DNA of 64,000 nt from Paragyromitra xinjiangensis (lineage: Eukaryota > Ascomycota > Pezizomycetes > Pezizales > Discinaceae). The position numbers were made by a program, and so were the translations under genes. The stretch lies in contig JBCAMK010000007.1 of NCBI GenBank assembly GCA_038503065.1, positions 248,001 to 312,000 on the forward strand, in the 5' to 3' direction. The notes beneath the pieces were generated by a model. It was not told the DNA's origin, searched no databases, and saw nothing but the letters and a program-made list of their open reading frames with translations. Below are positions 12,083 through 24,066 of the stretch, piece by piece. Each line of letters begins with the position of its first letter. Within the stretch, counting starts at the first letter, position 1.

Positions 12083-14875
12083 TCACATACTCCTTCTTTG
12101 CCTCCACGCCATTGCACCCGCCGGCCCAATGATCAACGCCAATCCTAGCCTTATAACTGCTCCCCAACCCAGTTCATCCTCATCCCCATGGTACCCCTTA
12201 CCCTCCGAATTCGGATAATATGTACCATAGCTCCCCTCCATACTGCTTGCATATCCCCCGTCCTCACCCGCCTTCCCATCGGGCTGGAAATATATGAAGT
12301 CCATTTCATCCCAAGCATCCGGCACCCCCGCCTGCACCTCAATCTCCGCAGGAATTTCCATAGCAGGTGCACGGATGGTGTTCCAGTAGTCAACACTCGC
12401 CGTGACACCTTTTTTCACAACAGCGGTTATGGGAGGGCCAACAAGAGGGCCAATGGTTTGTGCTCCAAGATACAGTCCCGTTGTTCCGACCGTGATGAGA
12501 AAAAGTAGTATGACTACCTTCACTCTTTTCGGAGAGAACAATCTTCTAATTGATTCAGCTCGGTGTGGTCCAAAAAATTCGACGAGAAGGCCGGGTTTCT
12601 TGATGCCCTTGGAATTTGGATTAAGGGTTCTGTGGGAAAAGATGGTAACCCATACGAAGATACCTAGATAAGACAGAAATGCGATAAGAGGACTAAGATC
12701 TTCAAGAAACTTCCCTTCGCCAAAGAGAGTACTTGGAAGTCCGCTGCTGGTTATCCCATCGCCAAAAACATAAATTAAGCCGTTGGAGATGGTGACCAGA
12801 ACCCCGAGAACGAAAAAGGCGATGCAGAACGAGATGAAGATATTCCAGAAAACTGGGCCCTGGAGGTAGTATTTTGTTGCACGAGGTAGAACGAATGTCA
12901 CGATGAAATGATAAACTACTGGCGCTGGAAGTTCCATTGCCGGCTCGGATATCTCAATTTTCGGAACCTCAATTCTTGGGGTTTCGATTTTCGAAGCTTC
13001 AATCTTCGGGGTTTCAATCTCCGGGGTTTCGATCTCCGGGGTTTCGATCTCCGGGATTTCTGGCTCGGCGACTTTTGGTTCTGGTGTTAGCTCTTCTTCG
13101 GGAGACTCGGGCTCAGAGTATTGGCCTTGTTTCTCCCGATGGCGTCCTTCGAGCACAGATCTAAAGAAGCGATCTGCAACGGACAGCTCTTCCGAGGAAA
13201 TGGATCTTGTTACAGCCCGGGGCGCGGTTCGTGCAGTGGAATCTCTCCCAAATTCGATTGGAGGAGCAAGCGGCCTTAGGTGCATTGACGAAGCTGGCGA
13301 AGTTCCGGCGGACGACACAACAGTCGGAGGAGGAGGAGAAGGCATCCGCGAAACTGGCTCGGAAACATCTACAAACGGTACTCTTGTACCTGTGCCAGCA
13401 AACACAACTTCCGGGGTGGTCGGCCGGCTATAGGAGTAGGCTAACCTCGAACCATCTGAACTTCCAGGACGACTGTATGTGTATGTATGAGATAATCGTG
13501 AAAGTTCCGGTGTAGTTGGGCGGCTATAGTTGTTGTACGCAGACAATCGTGAGGGCTCCGGACTGTTCGTAGCCCTATTTGTAAGTCGTGGGATGTCAGG
13601 TGCACTATAGGAATGCGATAGGCTTCTTCCAGGCTCCGGGGTACTGGGTCTAGAGTGGAATGAATATGATCTAGAATGGCGCATCTCCTTGGACCCGCGG
13701 TCTCTCGAAGCAAAGGGGCATCTGTGGCCATCTTCTCCATCTCCGTGGCTATGTTCACCTCGCGCTTCACTAACTATTCCACTAGATGTAGTAGGGCGCT
13801 CTTCTTCTACCGGTGTTGGGAGATTGGGGTTTGATTTGCGGATTGTTGAGAAATCTGATGGTAAACTCTTTCTCCTTGCAGGTGTTGTGGGTGGTGTCGG
13901 CGGGATCGCAGGTGCCCGTTGTCTTGCAGGTGTTGCTGGGTTGAGTAATCGTCGTTCATGGGGATGTTCATGTGGATTAGATATGTGCTCCTTGGGTGGT
14001 GTCGGTACCGATACTTGTAAGGTCGTATAATCTCTTGTTGGTGTAGATTCTCTAACAGGGAGAGCCGTCATCCTCTTATCTGTTGAAACTGGCGATTCAT
14101 TTGCATGTTTCGGAGGTGTAGAGAAAATTTTTGGTCCCGTTTCACTGTGCACGGTTGATTTCGGTGGTATTGTAGAAGCAGCTTTCGCAGGGGTTGTTAA
14201 ATTAATTGAGATTGCCTGTCTCGCTAATGTCGGCTCGCTTGAGGTTTCTACAATATCTTTCAGGGATGAAGCTAGGGGCTCGTTCGCATAGTCGGATCGC
14301 GAAGGTTGTGGAGATTGTATAGATGGCCTTCCATGGTGGTGATGGGAGCCACTTGCGATACAATCAATGCATGCGGGAGAAGAAGACCTTATGAAAGGTG
14401 AAGGTTCAAGTTTCTTCTGCTCTCTTTTTTCAGGTAATGGAGTAGTCGGCCTCTCAGCAGTTCTTAGCCTCCCAAAGTGATCAGTGTCGAGGTCGGTAAC
14501 AATCTGAGGATTTATTTTTTCAGGTGCAAGCTTCTCCAAGGGGGCAGCTTTTCTCGTTGATGGAATATCGAAATATCCTAAGGAAAGCCTCTCCGCCAGG
14601 GAGCTGTTGACCGATTTCGCTTCTTCTTCACCTCCAGAGTCCTCTTCCATGATAGCTTCTAAAGGTCCCCCCAACAGTGAACCCACAGCAGCAGCAGTGG
14701 GCCACGAAGCGCTTCCTTCCTCCTCTTCCTCCTCTTCCTCCTCACATAAATCGCCATCTTCCCGGAAGTCATCGGATCGCATTATGTCGCGCTGCGAAAT
14801 TGGCGGCGTTGGACCGAACACGGTGAATATATGCTTCGTAGGCGACATGGGAAGAGACTCATCACGGGAGTCCAT
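12083..14875 (-). CDS. Large fungal membrane protein with disordered N-terminal region
   Basis: Unrecognised 930-aa protein from one uninterrupted exon. Residues 1 to about 600 are low-complexity: an acidic run of nine Glu, Ser/Pro/Thr-rich tracts with many TPxR and SRPxTPE motifs (possible proline-directed phosphosites), and a degenerate five-residue repeat (xIETP, at 12950-13065). The C-terminal third has at least three hydrophobic spans (FISFCIAFFVLGVLVTISNG; LIAFLSYLGIFVWVTIF; VVILLFLITVGTTGLYLGA) and a last one next to the C-terminus followed by RQRRSM. This suggests an anchored protein with a large cytosolic or nucleoplasmic head; nuclear-envelope or ER location is inference only. The ATG at 14873-14875 is the first in frame; the frame opens slightly upstream but only with a non-ATG codon. 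Confidence 0.8.
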   Translation of the reverse strand: MDSRDESLPMSPTKHIFTVFGPTPPISQRDIMRSDDFREDGDLCEEEEEEEEEGSASWPTAAAVGSLLGGPLEAIMEEDSGGEEEAKSVNSSLAERLSLGYFDIPSTRKAAPLEKLAPEKINPQIVTDLDTDHFGRLRTAERPTTPLPEKREQKKLEPSPFIRSSSPACIDCIASGSHHHHGRPSIQSPQPSRSDYANEPLASSLKDIVETSSEPTLARQAISINLTTPAKAASTIPPKSTVHSETGPKIFSTPPKHANESPVSTDKRMTALPVRESTPTRDYTTLQVSVPTPPKEHISNPHEHPHERRLLNPATPARQRAPAIPPTPPTTPARRKSLPSDFSTIRKSNPNLPTPVEEERPTTSSGIVSEARGEHSHGDGEDGHRCPFASRDRGSKEMRHSRSYSFHSRPSTPEPGRSLSHSYSAPDIPRLTNRATNSPEPSRLSAYNNYSRPTTPELSRLSHTYTYSRPGSSDGSRLAYSYSRPTTPEVVFAGTGTRVPFVDVSEPVSRMPSPPPPTVVSSAGTSPASSMHLRPLAPPIEFGRDSTARTAPRAVTRSISSEELSVADRFFRSVLEGRHREKQGQYSEPESPEEELTPEPKVAEPEIPEIETPEIETPEIETPKIEASKIETPRIEVPKIEISEPAMELPAPVVYHFIVTFVLPRATKYYLQGPVFWNIFISFCIAFFVLGVLVTISNGLIYVFGDGITSSGLPSTLFGEGKFLEDLSPLIAFLSYLGIFVWVTIFSHRTLNPNSKGIKKPGLLVEFFGPHRAESIRRLFSPKRVKVVILLFLITVGTTGLYLGAQTIGPLVGPPITAVVKKGVTASVDYWNTIRAPAMEIPAEIEVQAGVPDAWDEMDFIYFQPDGKAGEDGGYASSMEGSYGTYYPNSEGKGYHGDEDELGWGAVIRLGLALIIGPAGAMAWRQRRSM

Positions 14876-17800
14876 TGTGAAAGCTGGCAACAAACAGTTT
14901 TTCGTTTGCCAGAACAGACCCAAGGAAAGGAAGAAAAGGGGAAAGAGGGGGAGGGAGGTAATAATATGTATCTATGGATCGGACGCCGTGACATGTGCAG
15001 CTGAACCTGCAGCCATTACGCCTTGCTCGACGACACCAGACCAGACGTGGCAGAAGGGCTCAGGGTTAGGGATATCGAAGATGCATCGGCGTGGGCCAAA
15101 CGTGGGCCAATGTCTTTGGCTATTTTATGTCCTGTTGTTTCAGTGATCACCAACGGACCGGAAACAAGTCATCTGTGCTCTCCGCAAGGGCCAACGGAGC
15201 CGAACATCTCGATGAGGGAAGAGGTGCATATCGTGGGAGCCAGTAATGATGAAGTGCAGCTCCAGGAACAGAAAATTTCTACAGCTACAGACGACAGCAG
15301 AATATCTAGAGATTGAAATTGGTGCTGAAGTGACGCTGTGGAGACTCCACTGTTGGGTACGTGACCAGAGCTTGAGGGAAAAACCTGCTCTGCAACCAGG
15401 CGCCTATCAAGATACGCCGTAATCTGTATCACATTCAGCCAACATCCCAACCCCCGCGATTGGGATTGTCCTCGGCGATGTTTTCTCGCTTATGCCACAC
15501 TCCGGTCCGAACCATCTCAACAAAAAATAGCTGACACACGGATATTATTGGGCTTCAGACCTCCAATCACTAGTTGGTATCACCGACTATCACTCGGGCG
15601 GCCATTAAGATATGGAACATCCTGAAATACTAAGCAACGCAAATAGTAGCGCCAAGAGATGCATCCTACACGTTCGATATCAGAACTAGGATCGACGTCC
15701 TTCCCTTGCCTCGAGGATTAATACTCGTAGAAACGTTTGTGAAGAGGCAGGCGCTTATCATCTATTGGTAGAGAGCACATCTTAGCGTCGTAAGGTTTTT
15801 ACCCAGAAACAATACGAGGTTTGAAGGCAGGGATTTTATCCCCTCACAGATCCCAGCCTCGCAAGGGAAAGCCGTAAGAAATTGAGTTGATCACCTGATT
15901 TGGATCGACTCTAAGGGTTTTATACCCGAATTGATAGTTTTCAAGCTACATCCCCAAAAATAAAAAAGACGATAGTATCTTAAACTAATAGTAATAGATG
16001 CTCTAGGCCCTGGCTTCATGAATTGGCACCTGTGCTGATAGCTTTCGTGTTGACGTTACTCGTATATGCATAACCTCGTAAAAACTGACCGGGACCCGGA
16101 AGTAAAAGCTATAAACACCTCCGTGCTGACGCATTTTTTGTCTCATCGGATTTATGTATGTGTTTCGACCTTACTGTCTCCAAGATTCAATTGATGCATT
16201 CAGTGCCACAGAAAAAAATGTATGGGTATACGTGTATGTGCCTGGCAAAAAAGCGTCGGAATAAGATACATGTAAGGTATTCCAGCACACTGGTTCCGGG
16301 ATCAGCCTCATGTTATCCGATCGGAAAGATCTATTCCAACCAATAAAAGTATGACGTTACCACGGTTGACCATTCATGATTTTTCAAAAGGAAAAGGCTG
16401 CGGAAGGCAGATAGCCCCTGCATTACGGTTGGACAGTGAAGTGCACTCCAGCCGAGAATTTCTTTTCGATCAAGTTCCTGAAGCGAAGTCATGATTCATT
16501 GCCCATCTTAACCTTGCAACCTGGATGGCGGATTGGTAAATACATCATTGGCCATCCAAAAAATCACCTATCAATCAAGGGTACCTGAAGTGAGAGTTAG
16601 GAAGCTTGCAAGAAAGACTCAAGGGCTATGATCTGCAGCATTTGCATCACCGTTCTCGTTCTAACCCACCAGGATCCATGTTGATAAATAACGGTAGAAT
16701 TATCATTACCTAGAACATTGGCTTTATCAAAGTGGCGACTCTGCTGCAGCCTCAGGGATCAATGATTATTCTGGGCTGTAGGAGTTCCCAAAACGTGTGC
16801 AATACCTTAGAAGTAAGGCTTAAAACTACCTTGCATAAACGATTGGTAGTAGATTACTCTACATGTTTGATTCGTTTCCACAAAGTTCGGGATTGTCTTT
16901 ACCCAGTGAAACCTTGCCAACGACATCATGTAAGGCGTCATACTCAAGCGAGACTTTTGTGCAACAATCACAAAATCACTTTGATTTGCCTTTTTCGATA
17001 GCCGGAGAAACAAAAAAACGCGCGGAGGAGGGAACGTTTGATTCGCACCTATCAATTGAGATGATCAATATTTTAGCCGGTAAGGTACCTTTTCACAAAT
17101 TATGGTGGGAAGCCTCTTTTAAATCCTACCATACATGTAGTATCTTGCTCAAGCGAATGTAGAAACCCCATAAAATCGGGGCTTGACCGAGACCGCCAAG
17201 GTGGAGCACTTCTGAATCGGGCCTCCGGCTAGTTACCACCCCCGTGCTACGAAGTGTTATTTATTGCAATAAGAAAAACATGGCTTGGCATTCAGACCAG
17301 TGTTCAATTTTTCCTCAAAATACCCGATGCAACATGCTAGCTGAACACATGTGACAGCCCAGCTTGTCGTCGATTGGAAATCAAAACCTGGACGCTGTTT
17401 CCATCACTGGAAGAACGGGTTCTCTTTTTAAGTAACTCGGTGCAAAATGGGCTGAGCAGCGCCATAAAGCTACATGTAGCTGGGTTCTTGGTGTAATCTT
17501 CACCGGCACCCCCGCTTCAGGATGCATCAACAACTACATGTATCCATAAACTCAATTTGTGAGCGGGTTTCCGGCCAGAACACGCAACCTTTGACAAGAA
17601 GCCTGCTGGTATCCGCCAGTTACGAGTGTGGTGCAGCGAAAAGGAAAGAAAAAACCCCGCATCTAGCAACCCCGCGTATCTACAGTGTGGTACGGATATA
17701 ATGGAGTCCTCCAAATTTGGCCAACTTCCGAATTAAACTCCTAGTGGTCCGGATTAGTGATAGCCACTAGCTTAGTTCATATTAATCCAGTTGCTTGGTG

Positions 17801-18637
17801 GCATTTTTCTAGGCCAATAGCCAACGCTTTGGATAATAAAAGTATCTAGATCTTCGTATAAGATTAGTATCTAATAATCTTGGCGCCTATCTGATCAAAA
17901 CACATAGAATCGTTGGGAAGTATTACTGAAATCTTAAGGAAAGTTCGTTCATGATTCGAGTGATAGTTTATGATGGATTCTAAGACTTCCGTGGGATAAT
18001 TAGACCCAGATTTGTGCTAGTAGCTCTTTGTTACGTCCCGGTGGGTAACGGCTTGAACTCTTGAGATTAATTATGATTTAATTTCTGTACCCCGTTGGTC
18101 ACATAACACACTAGGGCTTGAGTGTGCATTATGTAGGCGCATTTGCGTTGTCTCGATCGGAAGGAAAAATCAGTTTACTGTAAGTGCATCGATCCATATT
18201 GGTCCTTTGATTTAACGGGGTCGTTCTACTAAATTTATAGTAAGAAATTACATTCATGTGGGTGGGTGGGCAAATGAAGCAGGTTGTTTCAGGTGGGAAT
18301 TAGGGTAAGAAGATTAGCTTCTTAGATATAAGCCAGAATGTACTTTAAATCAGGTTCACCCTGTTCCCTAATAGAGTGGTGTTTTTAGTTGATGTGCTCG
18401 AGCTCTTTAAACGTGGTACTCAGCACAAGATTGAATCAAGATGGGCTTACAGAGACTCTAAATCTTATTTCTCCAAGAACACGATGGGTAATAAAAGTAA
18501 TATAAGAAGCCAAAGAATTATCCATTACAGAGCAGACCGGCGATCTCGATTTCCTTCACTATCCGTCACAGCGCAGCCTCTTGCACGTAACTACCCCGAA
18601 TATGATTTCGTCGTTTCCCATCAGACTTTTACCGTTC
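14876..18637. other. Gene-poor tract
   Basis: About 3.8 kb. Near 14876 lies the promoter side of the membrane-protein gene. I see no conserved coding sequence. It contains four of the nine TACATGTA octamers in the window (16267, 17132, 17471, 17535) and a segment from 18029 that resembles the start of an LTR (TGTTACGTCCCGGTGGGTAA) with a small hairpin at about 18100-18136, but no paired terminal copy or primer-binding site was found. Confidence 0.5.
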
Positions 18638-20187
18638 TCAGCGAGACATAAACCATATCGGAAAATTTTCGTCCTTGTCGTCTACCTCTTCTTTTACTTT
18701 TTGCTTTTGTAAGCACTCTGATCCAGTTGCTGACATCGAGCCATTGCCAATCCTCTTTTTCTTTGGGTTCGTTCGACCTGAATTGTTGTAGCAATCTAGA
18801 TCAGAGATGTGACAGAGGCCGTCTTTGTTGTTTAACGACATGGCTGAAAGGCTAGTAGTGATCTCAGTTTGGTGCGAAGGCTTGCGTTTCAACTTGTTCC
18901 CCAGCCTGGGTTAGCAGGATAATGCGGATTATATTTAAGGTTTCTACCAGAAATTAAAACTTACACAGACAGCGGGCCTGGGTCGGGGAGGTGTAGTAAA
19001 AATTTTAGGCTCCAGTGTTAGGAGTTCTTGGCGCTTTCCGTCTCTCATGCCTAGCTCGTTGCTGTCCTTTGGGACATAAGACATAGTAGTAAAAAGATTC
19101 ATAGACCCGAGAGCCTTCATCGGAGTCTCAGGATCGTCGAATCTGCCGATATCGTCAAAAGTGATAATGCTTGAACTACTATCCAGTGATCTTAGCAACC
19201 CAGGTTGAAAGATACCAAAGCTGTTACGTCTGGCCGGACCTTTTCCCAGGGTAAAACCCATCCTTTGAAGTTGTTCTGTAGGCACAGAAGTTTCGTCAAT
19301 AAATTTTTAGCTAAGAACGTTCCCTTCCGAGCCGACCATAGTTTTGAGACTCACTCTTTCCACGATACATGAAAACGATCGTGGCCCATGGATCTCTAGG
19401 TCCATCGAGATAGTCAACTGCAACATAATGAAAAGTCCTGGGTTTTGCCTTTCCTACTCTACTTTCATGGTCAGTAGCTAGATACCTGATTACGAATAGA
19501 ACCTTAAACTTACTTAATAGTGTGTGATATGTCCATACTAGAGTTTATCTGTGCATGTTCAGGAGAGCTCTGAAAAAGTCTGTCTGGCTTTTTGGTTGTA
19601 TCTACTCCACGCTGATGAACCCGAAAGAGTTTGATTTTGATCTGACCCATATTGGTAGTATCCTTTGTGTCATGCTTGGAGCCAGAGTCAGGAATCGTCT
19701 CCCACTCGTCTTCTCCGCCTTCCATCTTCTCGTCTGTAGTGAGTTTCTTGAAATAATCCTCGATCCCGATTTCCTTAAACATCCATCCTTGCTCCCCAGA
19801 AATTCCTTTCTGATCTACACAAGACCGGCCGCGCGCTGTCACTATAGAGTCATGCCCTTTTCCATTATGAGGGAGATCTATGATCAAATTTTTGTCTGAC
19901 TTCAAGTTGTCATCAATGTAAATATGGGCACTGAAATCCCAAGAAGTAAGCTGGCTTTTCCAAACAGGGGGATTGACTTTTGCCGAGTTCCAAGTTGGTC
20001 TGGCGCCTAGCGGGGCCTGAAAGTCGAACGGATCCGATGGACTAAAGTTGATCCAGAACGGAGTGTTATCTTCAGATTGGATAAAACTGGAAATGATGGA
20101 ACCTGAGCCGATGCTCTTGGCGCCGTACTCTGTGAGAGGACCATTCTTCGTGTGGACAGTCACGGAGAGACCTTTGACGAGCGGCAT
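18638..20187 (-). CDS. DUF7918-type fungal protein
   Basis: I recognise this as a member of the DUF7918 family, expanded in Pezizomycotina and of unknown function. Exons: 20187-19514, 19458-19355, 19275-18965, then a last exon near 18900. The first three join in frame. The opening MPLVKGLSVTVHTKNGPLTEY, the SSFIQSEDNTPFWINFSP block, YVAVDYLDGPRDPWATIVF and the RGKKQLQRMGF end of the core fit the family pattern. The C-terminal tail is basic and polar (NPKKKRIGNG, a possible nuclear signal; KVKEEVDDKDENFPIWF). The last splice is uncertain: the obvious donor after the Val-Cys codons and the acceptor near 18900 would give a short tail ending near 18864, while the longer tail to 18638 looks more protein-like. 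No membrane segment or catalytic motif. Confidence 0.75.
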
Positions 20188-21439
20188 CGCAGATGCGGTT
20201 TAGAAGGTAATGGAGGAGTGTGAATAACGTGAAAGCAGCGGATAACGAGTAGGGAATGGGGTTTGGATAAGGGAAGCGAGTTGTATCCAGTGATTTACTC
20301 AGATAGTCGTAGAGGAGCTTGAGCTTGGGAATACTCGTGCGATGATTGCTTCTGATCAACGGAGAGATCTCGCTGAAAGGTCAAGGTTGACAGTGTGACG
20401 AGGGATAGACTCCTTTGATGAAATGATATCGTGGCTAGTGATTGAAGGGGATTCAAAAAGAAGGACCTAAAAGCCTCAAGAACTTGGAGAGATGGGTGAG
20501 CTCTAAACAATGGAAAGAGAAAGAGGAATCTGGTGATAGATGTTCTTTTCGGGTCTTGTCCAAGTTTATGAGTGACCTTTTGAGAAGTTTAGGAAGTGAG
20601 TTTCTATCAAGGGTAACTTGAGTCGTAGCTCACTAGCCCCCTTTCATTTGATTTCAAGCTTCCCAAGTTAATGCAAAATCCTAGACTGAAGTGAGTCAGT
20701 CTTGTTTAGGATAGCGTTGAAATTTATTCAATAGTTTAATGGTTGAATTTTTTTTGACCAAAAGGGTTTTTTCAGTTTCAGACACATGTACATGCACATG
20801 TAGTGACAGCATTCCTGCTGCCTCATATTTTGTTGGCAACATAAAATCTCTGAGCCTTGAGAATTCCTTTCTAGTACGGTAACCGTATCTTAAAATATCT
20901 TTAATAGAGGTGATAGCTACATGTAGTATCATTATTGGAGGTACTTAATGAATTACATGTATCCATCTATCTAAGATCATGAAAAATCACTCACTATGCA
21001 TTTCCCGCTTACCGAATGCGTGATAACGGCAAGCGCGAGAACTCTTAACGATACATACCGCTCACCCCCTTTCCTTTCCTTTCATTAACGGATACTACAG
21101 GTATCTTCTAGTGTTACCCCTCAGTCATTGGTTCCGGTTACGAGATAGGCTGCTCTAATGCTCAGATTCCACAAGTACAAAGTTAAGGGAAAAGTTGTCC
21201 TAAGAAAAGTGAGCAACAGGTATGGAGATAAGTCCCATTGTTGACATCCCTCCCATTTGCTTTCTGTACTGATGAATTTCCTAGCATCAGGATCCCCAGT
21301 ATGTTGCACGAAATATCTGCTACCCGCTATTTCAGCATCAGGACTACGTATGCGGAACTTGATATGTATACCTCCGTTTCAGTCTTGCTCTCCCTCCTCG
21401 TTAGGTTTGGCTGAGAGTCGCTCCAGTATACAAGGCCAC
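20188..21439. other. Intergenic region, likely promoters in both directions
   Basis: No convincing gene. Contains two TACATGTA octamers (20918, 20954) and two further CACATGTA sites near 20784-20801. A pyrimidine-rich run (CCCTTTCCTTTCC-like) sits at 21066-21084. It separates the minus-strand DUF7918 gene from the plus-strand small gene. Confidence 0.45.
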
Positions 21440-22296
21440 ATGGAAGGCGGATGGATGACCGAACAATTCAAACAACACTTGGCAAAACTTGGTTGTGGGT
21501 AAGTACTTTCTCCCGTCCGATATTTGCCCAAAACACCCATCATCCTCCCACACATCCTGCCACAGCCTCCATAATCTCCTCTCTCATTATCCTCAATGTT
21601 CGCTGGAATACTCAAACTTTTGTTTGATAGGGGGAAGAAGCCAACCTTAGATAGTGATGACCAATCTTTTGAATGGCTGTTCGATTCCAAGACCCCCGGG
21701 CACGTTGCCAGCGCCAAGTCTAGGTATGTTTTCATCCCAACACCGTCTAGTGATTTATCTTTCTATTTTCGTCCCTTTACTGACACAAATCTCTTGCAAC
21801 GGTCAAAGTGCCGAAATCCCAGCGCCTCTCCATCTTTTGGAAGGCCCGGCTGGTAATACACCTTTGATAACCGAATCGGATAAGTTAGAACTCATATTTC
21901 ATCTATTTACTCTACATTCGTCTAGTTTCCCTATGACATTAACATATTTTTAGGCTCGTGGCCGCTGAGAAACAAGCGAAGAAGGGATCTAAGAAGAAAC
22001 CGCTGAAGCAGAAGTCTGGAGTTAAAGATCGAAAAGTCGATAAGTCCAGTAGCGAAAATCCAACTGCCGAGTCATTCACCATTACATCTCCTGGTGCCGA
22101 AGCCCCTCCTAATACGGAGGAGGTAGATGCTGAAAAAGATACTGGACTTTCCAAGCCGGCTGAGACGAAGGTCAAAAAGCCCAAACTCACCAAGGAGGAG
22201 AGGGATGCGCTCTGGGAGAGGAAGATTCGTATCAGGGATAGGAGAGAGGCTCGTATTCTCAGGGAGAATTGTATCTCTCAGTCAGGTTTGAACTGA
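21440..22296 (+). CDS. Small spliced hypothetical protein, lysine-rich C-terminus
   Basis: Not recognised with confidence. Three exons (21440-21498, 21631-21723, 21954-22296) with good donors (GTAAGT, GTATGT) and acceptors join in frame to 164 aa. The N-terminal part runs TEQFKQHLAKLGCGGKKPTL then DDQSFEWLFDS; this spacing faintly resembles the N-terminal domain of the augmin subunit HAUS3, but the resemblance is weak and the rest does not support it. The C-terminal two thirds are Lys/Ser/Glu-rich and end in a charged helix-like stretch (KLTKEERDALWERKIRIRDR), suggesting nuclear or nucleic-acid contact, which is inference. An earlier in-frame ATG at 21272 is possible, so the start is uncertain. 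Confidence 0.55.
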
Positions 22297-22731
22297 GGTG
22301 ACATTGGGCCGTACACATCTCTGGTAGGGTAGTGGGGTTGATTACGAAAATCAGTCTTGCGGTGTACGTGTAATGCAAAATGGCAAAGAGTAAGTCTATT
22401 AGGTCCCAGAAAATAATGAGAGGTTTTATGGTTGGCGTATTTCTAACAGCGCCCTTTTTATAGGTATAAATCTCGGAATCAACTTAAATTCTCCTGGCTT
22501 GATCATGAAGTTGAAAGGGGGTCTATCAGAAAAGAGGTGCTATCTAGCGGGCTAATTAATTCTAGGTAGTACCTTTCAATTGTTAGATAAGTATAATTCT
22601 TGGCAAATTTCATAAAAACATTCACAATTCATCACTCGTTTGACTTTCGCACCAACAACCTATGTTTGGAAGAGCCTTCAATTCTGAGAAATATGCATCT
22701 CCGACAAATTAAGTCGTAAGATGTGATCAAC
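22297..22731. other. Convergent intergenic spacer
   Basis: Lies between two genes that converge. It is AT-rich and shows no reading frame of note; it likely carries both 3' ends. Nothing else seen. Confidence 0.4.
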
Positions 22732-23185
22732 CTAACCTCTATTCCCGGTCCCCAGTGAGCTCGACCCTGAATCACCTCTTCCCGGCAATCCCTCGCTATC
22801 TCCCGGCTCTCTATAATTCACTCCTTTCTGGCCTCTTGTTTTCCCACCACCAAGAATATTTCCCTTACCAATAGCCTCGCGATCATCCCTCACTAAGAAA
22901 TCTCAGTTTTCATGTTCATGTGCTCACAAGAACTGTAAACGCAGCTAATATACCGCTTGAAAGCTTGAAAGTGGGAAACTGACTTAACTGCGTGTCACTA
23001 TCGCTCGTGCGAGGATCAATCGGGTCAGCCTCGGTGTCCTCATCACGAATGACCTGCGGTCCGCCAGAACGACCTTTTTCAGCTGCATAAGTATTATCGC
23101 GGATATCACTAGATGGGATATTCCCGCCGGTACGGCCATTCTTAGATTCGTAGGCCTCGCCACCGGTGGGCTCGTTACGGCTCAT
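22732..23185 (-). CDS. Small hydrophilic Gly/Asp-rich protein (133 aa)
   Basis: Unrecognised. Exon 1 starts at ATG 23183-23185. A 52-nt intron with donor GTATAT and an AG acceptor joins in frame to a second exon ending with TAG at 22732-22734. The protein is almost free of hydrophobic segments and has three loosely repeated motifs, NGRTGGNI, KGRSGGPQVIRDED and FLVRDDREAIGKGN followed by LGGGKTRGQK. This is the profile of small disordered fungal stress or conidiation proteins, but I cannot name a family. No signal peptide. The in-frame splice and the repetition of the motif across the intron argue for a real gene. Confidence 0.5.
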
Positions 23186-24066
23186 TTTGTTCAATGAAGC
23201 GGTTGGAGTATGGCGTTCGATCGATAAAATTGTTTGAGTTACGAAAGGAATGATTGCGGTTCATAAGCAACTTTGCTCAAGGACATTGATATGAAAACGT
23301 GAAAAGGAGAGTATTCGTTCTATATAATCGCAAAGTGCTGAAGTCTGATATGCGACATCTTGACGTAACGACTTCCTCAACGTCATCGTGATATGTCGAG
23401 TATACCATTAACATCCACAAAGCACCGAGCTTAGAGGCTATCTATACGCCCTAAGCATAGCTGGATCCTGGATGATATCTGTGCACGATGCAAAACGTTG
23501 GTTGGGCTGCGGCCCTGCCGGCGGTTGTGTTGGTGTACGTAGGTACATGTTCTGCTGTTACGGTCGGTAGATACCACTTGCCTCAAAGGATTAGAGGATT
23601 GGGCACACCACGCAGTTGAGCTAGATCATGCATGGTCTGTGTGCTTGAGGTCATCTATGAGATAACCGTACGGTTTTAGTATAGTGCTAGGAGCGCAAAA
23701 ACTTGAAACGGTTAACGGCCTAAACTAAGCACCCCGCAATTGTGAACAAGAAAAGAGGAATCATAGTCAAAAGGGTAAAAACTAGTGAGTTCAGTTTCTA
23801 ATAATCTAGCTATCCAGCTCAGCACGGAAAATGCCATCTAAACTCTAGATACACAGTCTAGACATAGACTGCTCAAAGCAGCCCGAGTGATCATCCATGA
23901 ACTCCTACACAATCAACAAACATCCAGCTCAAGAGAAGAAAAATAGGAAACGGAGTAAAAACACAATCATTAGTAGCATTCCAGCAGTATAAGAAAAATC
24001 GCTGCCATACACCTACCCATGCCCTGAAAATAATGTCCCAGCCAAAACTCCCTACAGTACACATCG
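23186..24066. other. Intergenic region
   Basis: About 0.9 kb. Promoter side of the small minus-strand gene at one end and the 3' flank of the MFS gene at the other. Reading frames are short; no motif recognised. Confidence 0.45.

Noticed and set aside
12151..14030. Several frames antisense to or shifted from the large membrane-protein gene
   Set aside because: They mirror the codon bias and repeats of the real gene in other frames.
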